Shown: piece after piece, positions 19,252-27,779 of the stretch
How positions within the stretch are numbered: the stretch's first letter is position 1
How the letters are laid out: each line of letters opens with the position of its first letter
Assembly: GCA_006226375.1 (NCBI GenBank)
Contig: SBHC01000056.1
Location: 24,205-88,204 of the forward strand
Reading direction: 5' to 3'
Source of the DNA: Deltaproteobacteria bacterium
Lineage (GTDB): Bacteria; Myxococcota_C; UBA6777
Length of the DNA: 64,000 nt
The notes under the pieces: model-generated
Seen by the model: the letters and a program-made list of their open reading frames with translations, nothing else
Told to the model about the DNA's origin: nothing
The model's database searches: none
Translations under genes and position numbers: made by a program

Positions 19252-20073
19252 TTATTCGCCGGGGAAGTTGGGCTTTCGCTTTTCCATGAAGGCTTGAAAG
19301 GCTTCGACAAGATCGGCCGAGGGCATGATCATGCTGTTTCGGGTCACAGCGTAGTGAAGTCCGTCTTCCACAGAGACATGTCGGCTGTAATTGAGAGTTT
19401 CCTTGCTGGATTGAACAGCGAGTGGAGATTGGGCCGCGATGGAACGAGCCATCGCCTCCGCACCTTCCATCAGCTCATCGAATGTGGGGAACAAACGATT
19501 GACCAGCCGCATCTGTAGGGCTTCGTCGGATGAAACATCGCGGGCCGTAAAGGCCAGCTCACGGGTGAGGCCCTGCCCAATGATCAGAGGGAGCCTTTGC
19601 AAGGAGCCAAGGTCAGCAACCATGGCCATGGCGGCCTCTCGCAAGGAGAAGTAGGCATCCGAAGAAGCCAACCGAATGTCGCAGGCCGAAACGAGGTCCA
19701 GACCGCCACCAACGCAAGCACCATGGATGGCAGCAATCACAGGCTTTCTGCATCGCTCCACCACATTCATGGCCTCTTGCCAACGACGGATGTGGTTCAC
19801 CAGGTCCATCCGATTCATCGGAGTTTGGTTGGACATATCCATACCTGGAACAGAAGCCAGCGAGGTGAGATCAAGGCCAGCGCAGAATGATTTTCCTCGC
19901 CCAGACAAGATGATCACGCGCACATCACGGTCGTAGTTGAGCGTGTTGAACATCTCAATCATGGCATCCCAGAAATCGAGATCCATGGCGTTTCGCTTGT
20001 TGGGACGATTAAGATACACGTGTGCGATTTGGTCGTTTGTTTCACAGACCAAACCGGGGTAGGCTTCACTCAT
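19252..20073 (-). CDS. Enoyl-CoA hydratase/isomerase family, dienoyl-CoA isomerase-like
   Basis: A 273-residue crotonase-fold protein with the oxyanion-hole segments SFCAGLDL and HGACVGGGLDLV. The stretch FSLREAAMAMVADLGSLQRL matches the catalytic region of delta3,5-delta2,4-dienoyl-CoA isomerase (ECH1), keeping both the Glu (REA) and the Asp (ADLG) used there. A role in beta-oxidation of polyunsaturated fatty acids is therefore more likely than plain enoyl-CoA hydration. A GAAGGAG Shine-Dalgarno precedes the ATG. It is 26 bp downstream of the parA-like gene on the same strand and could be cotranscribed, though no functional link is evident. Confidence 0.88.
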   Translation of the reverse strand: MSEAYPGLVCETNDQIAHVYLNRPNKRNAMDLDFWDAMIEMFNTLNYDRDVRVIILSGRGKSFCAGLDLTSLASVPGMDMSNQTPMNRMDLVNHIRRWQEAMNVVERCRKPVIAAIHGACVGGGLDLVSACDIRLASSDAYFSLREAAMAMVADLGSLQRLPLIIGQGLTRELAFTARDVSSDEALQMRLVNRLFPTFDELMEGAEAMARSIAAQSPLAVQSSKETLNYSRHVSVEDGLHYAVTRNSMIMPSADLVEAFQAFMEKRKPNFPGE

Positions 20074-20099
20074 GGTGACTCCTTCAGAATGGGGTGGGA

Positions 20100-20885
20100 C
20101 TACTCTTCGAACCCTTTGGCAAGGTCAGCGATAATTTCGTCGGCGAGCTGGAGGTAGGCAAGAGACGCGGGAAGCAAGGGGTTGTCGAACACAGCAGGTC
20201 GGCCCTGGATGAAGGCTTTGGAGAAGTCTTCGCGGCGTGGGATGATGGTCTCAAAGACCAGATCCCTGGGGAAGTTTTTCCAAACCTGTTCCGAAACTTG
20301 TTCGGTAAATCCATACCGAACATCGTACATCGTGAGCAGCACACCTTCGATTTCGAGAGCAGGGTTGACCTTGGTCTTTACCTCTCGAATCAGCCGGAGG
20401 ATCTGCGGGAGGGTTCGAAGCGCAAGTGGCTCGCATTGCAAAGGAATGACAACGGAGTCCGCGCAGTTGAGAGCGCTTACGGCCAAAGAGTTTTCTCCGG
20501 GAGGCGTGTCAAACAGGATGACATCGCATTGATCCCGGATGCTAGCGACGGCCCGACGCAAAACCCCCAGACGTTTGCCCAGGTTGTTGAATCGATCGAT
20601 CTCAGCAACATTGGCGAACGAACCAGCGGGGATAAACCGCAAGTAGGGGTTCTCGGAGGGAACGAGAAGGTCGCGAATGTCGGCCTTTCCCAAGAGGAGG
20701 TCGTTGACGCCCATGGAATAGTCCGTGGGCTTGATGCCCAATCCAAAGGCTGAACCACCCTGAGGATCGAGATCGATTAGCAGAGTGCGAAGTTTTCGAG
20801 TGGCAAAGGCAGCCCCAAGGTTGAGTGCTGTAGTGGTTTTACCGGATCCGCCTTTTTGACTGACAATAGCAAACGTTTTGCCCAT
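20100..20885 (-). CDS. ParA/Soj/MinD-family ATPase
   Basis: A 261-residue ATPase with the deviant Walker A box QKGGSGKTTTALN (about 10-22), Walker A' DLDPQGGSAFGLG (about 38-50) and Walker B VILFDTPPG (about 121-129). ParA-family proteins position DNA or protein cargo by dynamic dimerisation. No parB or parS-like site is visible; the upstream small gene on the same strand (155 residues, no recognisable family) is the only candidate partner. Because it sits away from any visible replication origin, a role in positioning a cellular structure is as likely as chromosome partition. A GAGGAAAG Shine-Dalgarno precedes the ATG. Confidence 0.93.
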   Translation of the reverse strand: MGKTFAIVSQKGGSGKTTTALNLGAAFATRKLRTLLIDLDPQGGSAFGLGIKPTDYSMGVNDLLLGKADIRDLLVPSENPYLRFIPAGSFANVAEIDRFNNLGKRLGVLRRAVASIRDQCDVILFDTPPGENSLAVSALNCADSVVIPLQCEPLALRTLPQILRLIREVKTKVNPALEIEGVLLTMYDVRYGFTEQVSEQVWKNFPRDLVFETIIPRREDFSKAFIQGRPAVFDNPLLPASLAYLQLADEIIADLAKGFEE

Positions 20886-21054
20886 CTTTCCTCATCCACC
20901 TGTTCACTGTTCGGGCCAGACTCCACAACCATCAACGCGGGGGGGACCAGACCGTTGCTGGCACTTCCATGTGTCATAGACAGCTTCTTTGGTTAGGTTC
21001 CAAAGGTTCGCGATGATAAACGGGATTGACCTTGAATACAAGGACTCTCTGCTC

Positions 21055-21522
21055 TCACTTTTCAGACGAGCCGGGAACAGCCTGCAGACTCGAACGAGAC
21101 TGGGCTTGCTGCATTACTTTTCTGCGCAACTTATCAAGCTGTCGCTTGGTTGCTTTGCCTTTGTAGACCAAACGTAGATCGTCAAGTTTGGCATCACCTT
21201 CAGGCTGAGTCACAATGCGAGGTGTGATTCGAGGAACATCTTCGTCCAACGCATCGGAGGCTTCACTCGCCGATTCAATATACTGGTCCAAAACGGTCGG
21301 GGGCTCTTTGGCAGAGCTCTCGTCGGCTTTGTCCACCTTCTTGGCACCGATCGGGAACATATCTTGTTCCACGGCGGAATCTTGGGCTTGTTCACCAGGG
21401 TCAACTTGGGAAACAAAGCTACGAAGAATCTTCGCAGCATCGGAAACGTCGGAATCCATACCAGCCGAAACCCCGAACAAATCGTCGGATGTACTGCTGG
21501 AGGAACGTCTGTTGTTTTTCAT
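21055..21522 (-). CDS. Hypothetical acidic/basic protein upstream of parA-like gene
   Basis: A 155-residue soluble protein of unknown family. The N-terminal two thirds are Ser/Asp/Glu-rich and look disordered (SSSSTSDDLFGVSAG, EDVPRITPRIV). The C-terminal 50 residues are basic and probably helical (KGKATKRQLDKLRRKVMQQ). It lies 169 bp upstream of the ParA-family gene on the same strand, so it may be the partner or adaptor of that ATPase; this rests only on position. The start at 21522 is chosen because TGAGG lies 7 nt from it but only 1 nt from the alternative ATG at 21528. Confidence 0.7.
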   Translation of the reverse strand: MKNNRRSSSSTSDDLFGVSAGMDSDVSDAAKILRSFVSQVDPGEQAQDSAVEQDMFPIGAKKVDKADESSAKEPPTVLDQYIESASEASDALDEDVPRITPRIVTQPEGDAKLDDLRLVYKGKATKRQLDKLRRKVMQQAQSRSSLQAVPGSSEK

Positions 21523-21759
21523 TACCATGCCTCATGTGACAGCACCATCCAATGCACGGGCTGCTCAATCTTCCATCGTTTTAGCATGCTTTCGACAATC
21601 CACATCGCCTTCAAGGGCTGGGCCAGCATACTCGAAGTGATCTCACAGGTCAACTTAGAATCGAGGGTTGTTCGCGCAGGAGAATGGTGTAATGTAAGAG
21701 CAAAGAAACACATCCTTCCAAGTTTGGCGATGAACCTCAGCGAAAGATTGGAGCTTACG

Positions 21760-22965
21760 ATGAATCGTTCAACTCGCGTTCTGAATCTCAAACCCTCACC
21801 CACACTTGCAGTTGGGGCGAAAGCCAATGAATTGCGGGCCCAAGGTCACAAGATCCTGAACCTGAGCTTGGGAGAACCTGACTTTCCAACTCCAGAACCC
21901 ATCCGCCAAGCCGGTCAGAAAGCCATAGAGCAAGGCAAAACAAAGTACACCCCAGTCGCTGGGATTCCAGAACTCCGAGAAGCGATCGCTGCGTTCTACC
22001 ATCGCCACAAAGGCTTAAACTACAACGCGTCCAATATTGTTGTGTCCACTGGCGCAAAACAATCGTTGTACAACGCCATCATGTCTGTGGTGAACGATGG
22101 AGACGAGGTCATCATCCCCACACCCTACTGGGTTTCGTACACCACGCAGGTGGAGCTGGCCGGGGGCACACCGGTTCTGGTTCACTCCAAGATGGAAGAC
22201 AATTACCAACTCGACTTGGATGCCTTGGAGGCGTCGTTCACTTCCAAAACAAAGATGTTGTTGCTCAACAGCCCCAACAACCCAACAGGGGCCGTCTACA
22301 CCAAAGAGTCGATGCAAGCTGTCGCAGAAATGCTCAAGAAGCACCCCGAGGTGTGGCTGATTTGCGACGACATCTATGATCAATTGTTCTATGGCGATCA
22401 AACGCCTGTGAATCCTCTTGATGTGGAGCCGTCCTTGCGTGACCGGACCATCCTGGTGAATGGGTTCTCCAAGGCCTACGCCATGACCGGCTGGAGAATT
22501 GGCTACATCGTTGCCCCGAAGCCGATAGTGAAAGCTTCCATTGCGCTGCAAGGAGCCATCACTTCTGGAACCAACGCACCGACCCAGTACGCTGCCCTGC
22601 GAGCCCTTGACGAGAGCCTGAACAGCACCATACAAGACATGCGGGAAACGTTCAGAGAGCGTTTGGCCTGTATGAAAGAGACGTTTGGTAAGTTGCCTAG
22701 AACTACCTTCAGCAACCCAGAGGGTGCTTTCTATATGATGGTCGATTTTTCCCGCTGGCTGGGAACGAAGACCCCATCGGGTAACCGCCTCACCAACGGT
22801 GTGGAGATGGCAACGTACCTGTTGGAAGAAGGCCATGTAGCTGGCGTTCCAGGAGAAGCCTTTGGCGCTCCCGGAACCATCCGCTTTGCCTACTCCACCA
22901 ACCAAGAGACCATTCAACAGGCTGCAAAAGCCATTCAAAATGCTTTGGAACAACTATCAGAATAG
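21760..22965 (+). CDS. Pyridoxal phosphate-dependent aminotransferase, class I/II (aspartate aminotransferase-like)
   Basis: A 401-residue fold-type I aminotransferase. Seen in order: LSLGEPDFPTPE near the N terminus, LLNSPNNPTGAVY (substrate/cofactor Asn), ICDDIYDQLFYGD, the Schiff-base lysine in NGFSKAYAMTGWRIGY, and the C-terminal carboxylate-binding Arg in PGTIRFAYST. This is the subgroup Ibeta aspartate (or aspartate/prephenate) aminotransferase pattern. The frame is open far upstream (to 21364), but the ATG at 21760 has TTGGAG spaced correctly and starts the family's normal N terminus (MNRSTRVLNLKPSPT). It is followed after 47 bp by the RsmD-like gene. Confidence 0.92.
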   Translation: MNRSTRVLNLKPSPTLAVGAKANELRAQGHKILNLSLGEPDFPTPEPIRQAGQKAIEQGKTKYTPVAGIPELREAIAAFYHRHKGLNYNASNIVVSTGAKQSLYNAIMSVVNDGDEVIIPTPYWVSYTTQVELAGGTPVLVHSKMEDNYQLDLDALEASFTSKTKMLLLNSPNNPTGAVYTKESMQAVAEMLKKHPEVWLICDDIYDQLFYGDQTPVNPLDVEPSLRDRTILVNGFSKAYAMTGWRIGYIVAPKPIVKASIALQGAITSGTNAPTQYAALRALDESLNSTIQDMRETFRERLACMKETFGKLPRTTFSNPEGAFYMMVDFSRWLGTKTPSGNRLTNGVEMATYLLEEGHVAGVPGEAFGAPGTIRFAYSTNQETIQQAAKAIQNALEQLSE

Positions 22966-22976
22966 GGAGTCATGAG

Positions 22977-22997
22977 GGTTCGCCGCAGCGGCGAACC
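22977..22997 (+). terminator. Strong hairpin between aminotransferase and rsmD-like gene
   Basis: GGTTCGCCG and CGGCGAACC form a perfect 9-bp stem around a CAG loop, beginning 12 bp after the aminotransferase stop. Only a short T stretch (TCGTTTC) follows, so it may be a weak terminator or an mRNA-stabilising hairpin that sets lower expression of the next gene, whose ATG is 15 bp away. Confidence 0.5.
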
Positions 22998-23012
22998 TCG
23001 TTTCAAAAACGT

Positions 23013-23591
23013 ATGAGAGTGATATCAGGAAAGTATGCACGCCGCGCTATCGATTCTCCCGAATGGGCAGGCGTCCGCCCCCTTCTTTCTCGGCTCCGCC
23101 GAGCCGTGTTTGACACGTTGATGCCCTATCTACCTCATGGTCCCTTCTTGGACTTGTTTGGGGGAACAGGAGCCTTCACCCTCGAAGCCTTGAGCCGAGG
23201 CGCTCCCTCCGCAACCACGGTGGAGTTGGACCCCCGGACAGCCAAGCTGATTCAAGGCAACCTCGCCCATGCCAAGGTGCAAGAGCCTGTGGACCTGCGC
23301 TTGGGAGATGCAGTACAGGTGTTGCAAGAGCTTGTTCGAGAAGGCAAACGCTACAACGTGATTGCCATCGCCCCGCCCTACAGAGAAGGCCTTGAGAATA
23401 AGATCCTCGACATCCTCGATGCCCACCCCCAGCTTCTTCTTCCAGATGGAATCGCCTTCGTGCAGTATCCCGAAGACGACAAATCCATCATCACGGAGAG
23501 AGACCAGCTAGAGCTGTGGCGGACCAAGAACTACGGTCAGACCATCTTCACCTACTACTTTCCTCCGGAAGATGTCCCTCCCGAGGAATAA
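23013..23591 (+). CDS. RsmD-family 16S rRNA methyltransferase-like protein with altered catalytic motif
   Basis: A 192-residue protein with the RsmD opening MRVISGKYARR, SPEWAGVRP and the SAM-binding motif LDLFGGTGAFTLEALSRGA (about 46-64), acidic loop VELDP (about 70-74). RsmD methylates G966 of 16S rRNA at N2. The catalytic motif IV, normally DPPY, reads APPY here (Ala120 to Tyr123), and the usual TTDRVRE segment reads LLSRLRR. Asp/Asn at the first position is considered essential in N-methyltransferases of this type. This may be an inactive or re-purposed paralogue, or the lineage may use a variant; a canonical rsmD elsewhere in the genome would decide. No clear Shine-Dalgarno precedes the ATG. 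Confidence 0.8.
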   Translation: MRVISGKYARRAIDSPEWAGVRPLLSRLRRAVFDTLMPYLPHGPFLDLFGGTGAFTLEALSRGAPSATTVELDPRTAKLIQGNLAHAKVQEPVDLRLGDAVQVLQELVREGKRYNVIAIAPPYREGLENKILDILDAHPQLLLPDGIAFVQYPEDDKSIITERDQLELWRTKNYGQTIFTYYFPPEDVPPEE

Positions 23592-23618
23592 GTCCAAATT
23601 TGTGTTGGGCGAGCCGGC

Positions 23619-25409
23619 TTAATGTGCTCGCTTCCACATCCCCTTCTGCACAGGAATGTTCCGTCCCATCAACCGGATGTAGGCCGCCAAGGCCCAAAGG
23701 TCTTCGCGAAGGCGCTTGGCGTGCTTCCCGTTGCTTCGTGCCCAATAGTTGGGTGGGAGGATCGCGCCACGAAGGTACTGCTTTACTTCCAGGGAAGTCA
23801 GCCCGCGCATGTGCTCCCCAACGCCGACAACAATGGAGCGATAGACGTCGTCCCAACGACTCCCGCACTGGAAGGCTCCTTCCCGTAGGTCCCGGACTTG
23901 CACCATCTTCACTTTGGGTTTTTTGCCTTGTGTGTATTGGGTAATAGGAAGCTTAGAGCCCTCTCCTTTTTCCCCATGGCATCGAATACAACCCAACTTG
24001 GCGTACACCTTTTTCCCTTTGAAAGCCCAGTACAACTGGCCACGTTGACCGGTCATCCAAAGACGGAATAGATCACGCTCTTTCTGCTCTCGCCAGTCAC
24101 CATAGCTTTGGAAATCGTGGCGACGTAAGAAGTTTCGAAAACGATGTTTGTTAAGCTCGTATTTGAACCAACGACGCTTGTAAAAGTAGGGCTGCCAGGG
24201 TTTGTACCAGACCCATTCACGTTTCTTGTTACGAACGTGCAGTTTGTACTCTTGCTCTTTCTTGGCCCGCAACTTTTTACGAAGAAACCGACGCATAAAC
24301 TTGATCCAAGGTTTCTTCCGGTTGGATTCGAGCCATGCGCTAAAGACGCTTCGCATTTGAGGTTTGCGTTGCAAAGCTCGGTGCCAATCCCCTTGACCCA
24401 AGCGAAGGCTGCCCTCGTTGTCGCGCATCCAAAGGCTGAAACTCTTCCAGGCGGTCCACTCCTTCCAATCTCGCCAGTGACGAAATGGCAGGTAGGCGTT
24501 CGGTCCCAAATCCTGTCGCCACTGGTCCAACCAGGCGTCATAACGCGACTCCCACATCTTGCTTTCCCAATCGCGAAACTCTCGCTTTTGCATCAAGAAC
24601 CGGCGGGGAACGCCAGGAGATTGGCTTTTCAAAGCAGGATGAGTTTGGACTTCGTGATCCAAACCCGAAAGCTGACGAACCACCTCCACCAAGGATTTCT
24701 TTTGTTTGGGAGAGAGAGAACCAGCCATACGCATCATGCCGCAGTTGCCCGTTTGTCGGTTCAAGGTGCGGGTGATGTCGGAAACACTGGCGCTGCGATG
24801 CGAGCGACACAGCCACTTTTTGGGCTTGCTTAAATCTCTGGGAGCAGAGGGTAGAACTGCCGCGAGGGGACCGTCTCCAAAACCTCGAGCTCCATGACAG
24901 CTGGCGCACAGATTCTTGTACAACGCCAACCCTTGGCCTTGTCGAGTCGAAGGAGTTAACGCCAACACACGTGTGGTTTCTTTTTGCGGAACGAACGAAG
25001 AGCGAACGGCATGCTGGATGTATGCAACGAGAGCTTTGCCTTTTTCGTTCAACTCCTTGCGTCCATTGGGCCGAGTCTTCAGCAACCACCGATAGGCCGA
25101 CTTGGAGGAGCGAGGATGCACCGAGCGAGGAGCATAAAAATAAGCGACCCATCCGTTCTCGTTTTGAAACAAGTCCGAGAGGTTACCCCATCGCATCCCC
25201 GTTAAGGAGGGGTGGTGACAGTACCAACACCCTGCGTCCTTAAAGACTTGTTCTCCCAGCGCAAGGACCTTTCCCGGTCTCTTGATCGGGTAGGTTCGAG
25301 CCGAAGATTGGGTGATCGCCCACAATGCACTCGACACGAACATAACGCCCAAGGTTCCAAGTACAACAGGCAACCAGGTTTTTGTCCAAGCCTTGTGTTT
25401 CTCTTCCAT
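23619..25409 (-). CDS. Membrane-anchored triheme cytochrome c with long basic aromatic insert
   Basis: A 596-residue protein with an N-terminal anchor helix (about 12-33) and three CXXCH haem sites, CWYCH near residue 61, CASCH near 168 and CIRCH near 474. The first domain resembles the CcoO/FixO-type or other quinol-linked cytochromes (ALGEQVFKDAGCWYCHH); the second and third resemble class I domains with GARGFGDGP and GEKGEGS. Between the second and third domains lies a segment of some 200 residues (about 255-465) that is extremely rich in Arg, Lys, Trp, Tyr and Phe and unlike any cytochrome domain I know. An electron-transfer role at the cytoplasmic membrane is likely; partner unknown. The small membrane-protein gene lies 37 bp upstream. 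Confidence 0.85.
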   Translation of the reverse strand: MEEKHKAWTKTWLPVVLGTLGVMFVSSALWAITQSSARTYPIKRPGKVLALGEQVFKDAGCWYCHHPSLTGMRWGNLSDLFQNENGWVAYFYAPRSVHPRSSKSAYRWLLKTRPNGRKELNEKGKALVAYIQHAVRSSFVPQKETTRVLALTPSTRQGQGLALYKNLCASCHGARGFGDGPLAAVLPSAPRDLSKPKKWLCRSHRSASVSDITRTLNRQTGNCGMMRMAGSLSPKQKKSLVEVVRQLSGLDHEVQTHPALKSQSPGVPRRFLMQKREFRDWESKMWESRYDAWLDQWRQDLGPNAYLPFRHWRDWKEWTAWKSFSLWMRDNEGSLRLGQGDWHRALQRKPQMRSVFSAWLESNRKKPWIKFMRRFLRKKLRAKKEQEYKLHVRNKKREWVWYKPWQPYFYKRRWFKYELNKHRFRNFLRRHDFQSYGDWREQKERDLFRLWMTGQRGQLYWAFKGKKVYAKLGCIRCHGEKGEGSKLPITQYTQGKKPKVKMVQVRDLREGAFQCGSRWDDVYRSIVVGVGEHMRGLTSLEVKQYLRGAILPPNYWARSNGKHAKRLREDLWALAAYIRLMGRNIPVQKGMWKRAH

Positions 25410-25446
25410 CACACGCTCACTCTGTAAGAAAAAATGGAGAGGACGC

Positions 25447-25938
25447 TCATGTCACCTCCTCTGAATCGGTTGGTTTGATTTGCAAGGCGGCTTGCAGTTG
25501 TTGCTGACGGGCGAGGATACCATCGACAAGCTCTTCAGGTGAACATTCTTTGTCCCAAAGTTCCTCAGGATGAAGAGACGGCCAGAGCAAGAGTTCGCGA
25601 TCGGCCAGTTGAGCCATCACCTCATCCGATCGATGAACTTCGGCCCAGAACGGCTCCAACAAGAGAGGCCTCTTATCCCGCCAGATCCGAATAAGCAAAG
25701 GAACCATATAACACAAAACACCCAACGTAAAACAGAGGGTCCCTCGTACACCCATCGCATAAAAGATGGCGGCCAAGGATGTCACAGAAAGCAAAGCCAG
25801 GACAAGAGCGCCAGGGCGAAGCAGCCACGACCACAGCGCCTTCAGGCGACGCTCACGCAAAGCCTCAACGTAAGCCTCGATGGCAAGGTCCAGATAATGG
25901 AGGGCCTCCCTGAGCAGATTGTGACGCGAAGAATCCAT
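25447..25938 (-). CDS. Small membrane protein of unknown function
   Basis: About 163 residues. A helical basic N-terminal part (about 1-40) precedes two adjacent membrane helices (LVLALLSVTSLAAIFYAMG, and TLCFTLGVLCYMVPLLI) with a short connecting turn, then a Glu/Leu-rich cytoplasmic tail. No family recognised. It lies 37 bp upstream of the triheme cytochrome on the same strand, so the two are probably cotranscribed and may work together. The ATG at 25938 is preferred to the one at 25944 because GGAG lies 7 nt before it. Confidence 0.72.
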   Translation of the reverse strand: MDSSRHNLLREALHYLDLAIEAYVEALRERRLKALWSWLLRPGALVLALLSVTSLAAIFYAMGVRGTLCFTLGVLCYMVPLLIRIWRDKRPLLLEPFWAEVHRSDEVMAQLADRELLLWPSLHPEELWDKECSPEELVDGILARQQQLQAALQIKPTDSEEVT

Positions 25939-26064
25939 CCACATTCTCCATGTTGATTTTTCGTTCCATCCAGGACAGAGTAGACGCCCCGTATCGTATC
26001 ACGGGCAACGACAACACACACATACCAGACCTCCAGGCAAGCTGGAGCAAGGAGATACCACGTC

Positions 26065-26889
26065 ATGATCCCCAAGATTCAATTGTCCTCAGACCGGTGT
26101 TTTCTCATCGGCATGGTTCACCTTGGACCGATCTTTGAAGGCAGAGGAATGCCACCTCTTGAGGACGTGGAGCAACAAGCCGTCGAGGAAGCGTTGGTGT
26201 TGGCGGACGCAGGCTTTGACGCGATCATGATCGAAAACCTGGGCGACGCTCCCTACTACCCTGACCAGGTTCCGCCCCATACGATCGCCGGAATGACCCG
26301 CATCGCGATGTCCATTCAGGCAGCCTTCAAAGGCAAAAAGAATCCCCCAAGCATTGGCATCAATGTAATGCGAAACGACTCCATGGGCGCGATTGCGATC
26401 TGTGCCGCGGCAGGTGGGAGCTTTATCCGAACCAACGTGCACACGGGCGTGATGGTCACCGATCAGGGAATCATCCATGGAAAAGCCCACCTCAGCAGCA
26501 GGTACCGGGATCAATTCCACCCCAACTGTTCGATCTTTGCCGATGTCCGGGTTAAACACGCAGCACCTCTGGCAGAGCGTCCGCTCAAGCAGGAAGCCAT
26601 CGAATTGTGGAAACGTGGCCGCGCTGATGCCATCATTCTAACAGGAGCCCAAACCGGCGATGTGATTGTCCCGCACGAGCTGAGGGGGTTGCGCCAGGCA
26701 TTGCCTCATTGTCCCCTGATTGCGGGGAGTGGCGTGACTCCTGAGCAGATGTCCCAGCTCCTTCCCTACATCGAAGGCATCATCGTGGGTACCTGGTTGA
26801 AAGAAGATGGAGATGTGGGCAACCCGATCAGCTCAGAACGCGCCAACCATTTCGTCAAAGCTGTCCGTTCCTACGAGAAAAACAGGTAA
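26065..26889 (+). CDS. BtpA/SgcQ family TIM-barrel protein
   Basis: A 274-residue protein matching the BtpA family: GMVHLGP near the N terminus, ADAGFDAIMIENLGDAPYY, GINVMRNDSMGAIAICAAAGGSFIR, FADVRVKHAAPL, ILTGAQTGD and AGSGVTPEQM. The family is a (beta/alpha)8 barrel. In cyanobacteria BtpA affects photosystem I accumulation, but most bacterial members lie in sugar or nucleoside gene clusters and their reaction is not settled. Nothing nearby indicates photosynthesis. An AAGGAG Shine-Dalgarno lies well placed upstream. It is divergent from the cytochrome genes. Confidence 0.9.
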   Translation: MIPKIQLSSDRCFLIGMVHLGPIFEGRGMPPLEDVEQQAVEEALVLADAGFDAIMIENLGDAPYYPDQVPPHTIAGMTRIAMSIQAAFKGKKNPPSIGINVMRNDSMGAIAICAAAGGSFIRTNVHTGVMVTDQGIIHGKAHLSSRYRDQFHPNCSIFADVRVKHAAPLAERPLKQEAIELWKRGRADAIILTGAQTGDVIVPHELRGLRQALPHCPLIAGSGVTPEQMSQLLPYIEGIIVGTWLKEDGDVGNPISSERANHFVKAVRSYEKNR

Positions 26890-27106
26890 CCTCTCCCCTT
26901 CTGTCCCGCCTTCCTCCAACCCCCTCGCATGTTCTGTTCGCAAAAAAAAAACCAACAAAACCGAACCATTGAAAAAAAGTTCTGGGTCGAGTTGCATCAT
27001 TTGAAAATGAGACTTCGTCTAAGTTGGTGTGTCGGACTGGAACTCAAAAAAACTCCAACGCAGTGAAGGAGTTTAAGGGTTCCCATGCAACGAGGTAAAG
27101 TTGTCC

Positions 27107-27619
27107 ATGAAACGATTGACATCGATGTTGGTAGCCATCTTCTTTCTGGTAGGTTCACTCCTTCCAGCCACGGGATCTCTGGTCTCTCTTGGAGTCAAAG
27201 ACGCCGAAGCCAAAAAGTCGAAAAAGCAGCTCAGAGCAAAAAAGCAACAGATCAACAAACGTCGTCGCCGAATTCGCAACAAACGCCGCCGCCGAGCTCG
27301 TAAGACCAAACGTAAGATTCGTAAGATTAAACGAAAGATCCGTCGCAAGCGTCGCCGTAAGGCTCGCCGCAACCGTCGTCGCGCAAAGCGTCGGGTCCGC
27401 AAGATCAAGCGTAAGATTCGTCGTAAGGCTCGCCGTAACCGTCGTAAGGCTCGCCGTAACCGTCGTAAGGCTCGTAAGGCTCGCCGTCGTGCTCGTCGAC
27501 GTGCACGCCGCCGTCGTCGCAAGGTTCGTCGCAAGGTCAACAAGGTGAAAGCAGCTCTCCAGCGCCGCGCCAAGCGCCGCAAGGCTGCCGCTCAAAAGCG
27601 CGCCAAAAAGGTGAAGTAA
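27107..27619 (+). CDS. Exported extremely Lys/Arg-rich protein
   Basis: A 170-residue protein. The first 35 residues are a convincing signal peptide (MKRLTSMLVAIFFLVGSLLP, cleavage near DAEA). The rest is about 60 percent Arg and Lys with Ala and Asn, built from variants of RKARRNR, KIKRKIRRK and RRARRRARR, with no acidic residue after the signal. It resembles histone-H1-like or protamine-like proteins in composition, but the signal peptide directs it out of the cytoplasm. It could coat polyanions such as extracellular DNA, LPS or capsule; this is inference. A GAGGT lies 10 nt before the ATG; a TTG two codons upstream is an alternative. A 7-bp inverted repeat (27050-27056/27068-27074) lies in the leader and a good terminator follows. 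Confidence 0.8.
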   Translation: MKRLTSMLVAIFFLVGSLLPATGSLVSLGVKDAEAKKSKKQLRAKKQQINKRRRRIRNKRRRRARKTKRKIRKIKRKIRRKRRRKARRNRRRAKRRVRKIKRKIRRKARRNRRKARRNRRKARKARRRARRRARRRRRKVRRKVNKVKAALQRRAKRRKAAAQKRAKKVK

Positions 27620-27667
27620 GCATCATCCTTAGGGTTGGGAGAAGCTCCCGCCACTTGGATACTTAAA

Positions 27668-27698
27668 GGCTGTGGGCCCAGGGCTCACGGCCTTTTTT
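27668..27698 (+). terminator. Rho-independent terminator after the basic protein gene
   Basis: The sequence GGCTGTGGGC ... GCTCACGGCC forms a GC-rich stem of about 10 bp (two G-T wobbles) with a small loop, followed by six Ts. It lies about 50 bp after the stop at 27619. Confidence 0.85.
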
Positions 27699-27779
27699 CA
27701 TGTGGGGATGTGATTCAAAAAAGAGAGAGAAGCGTTCTAGAGAGGGAGATGGGACAGGAAGGCCGAGTCTGCTAGAGGA

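Noticed and set aside
27073..27582. Arg/Leu-rich minus-strand frame over the basic protein
   Set aside because: Mirror of CGT/CGC repeats; the plus-strand frame has the signal peptide, Shine-Dalgarno and terminator.
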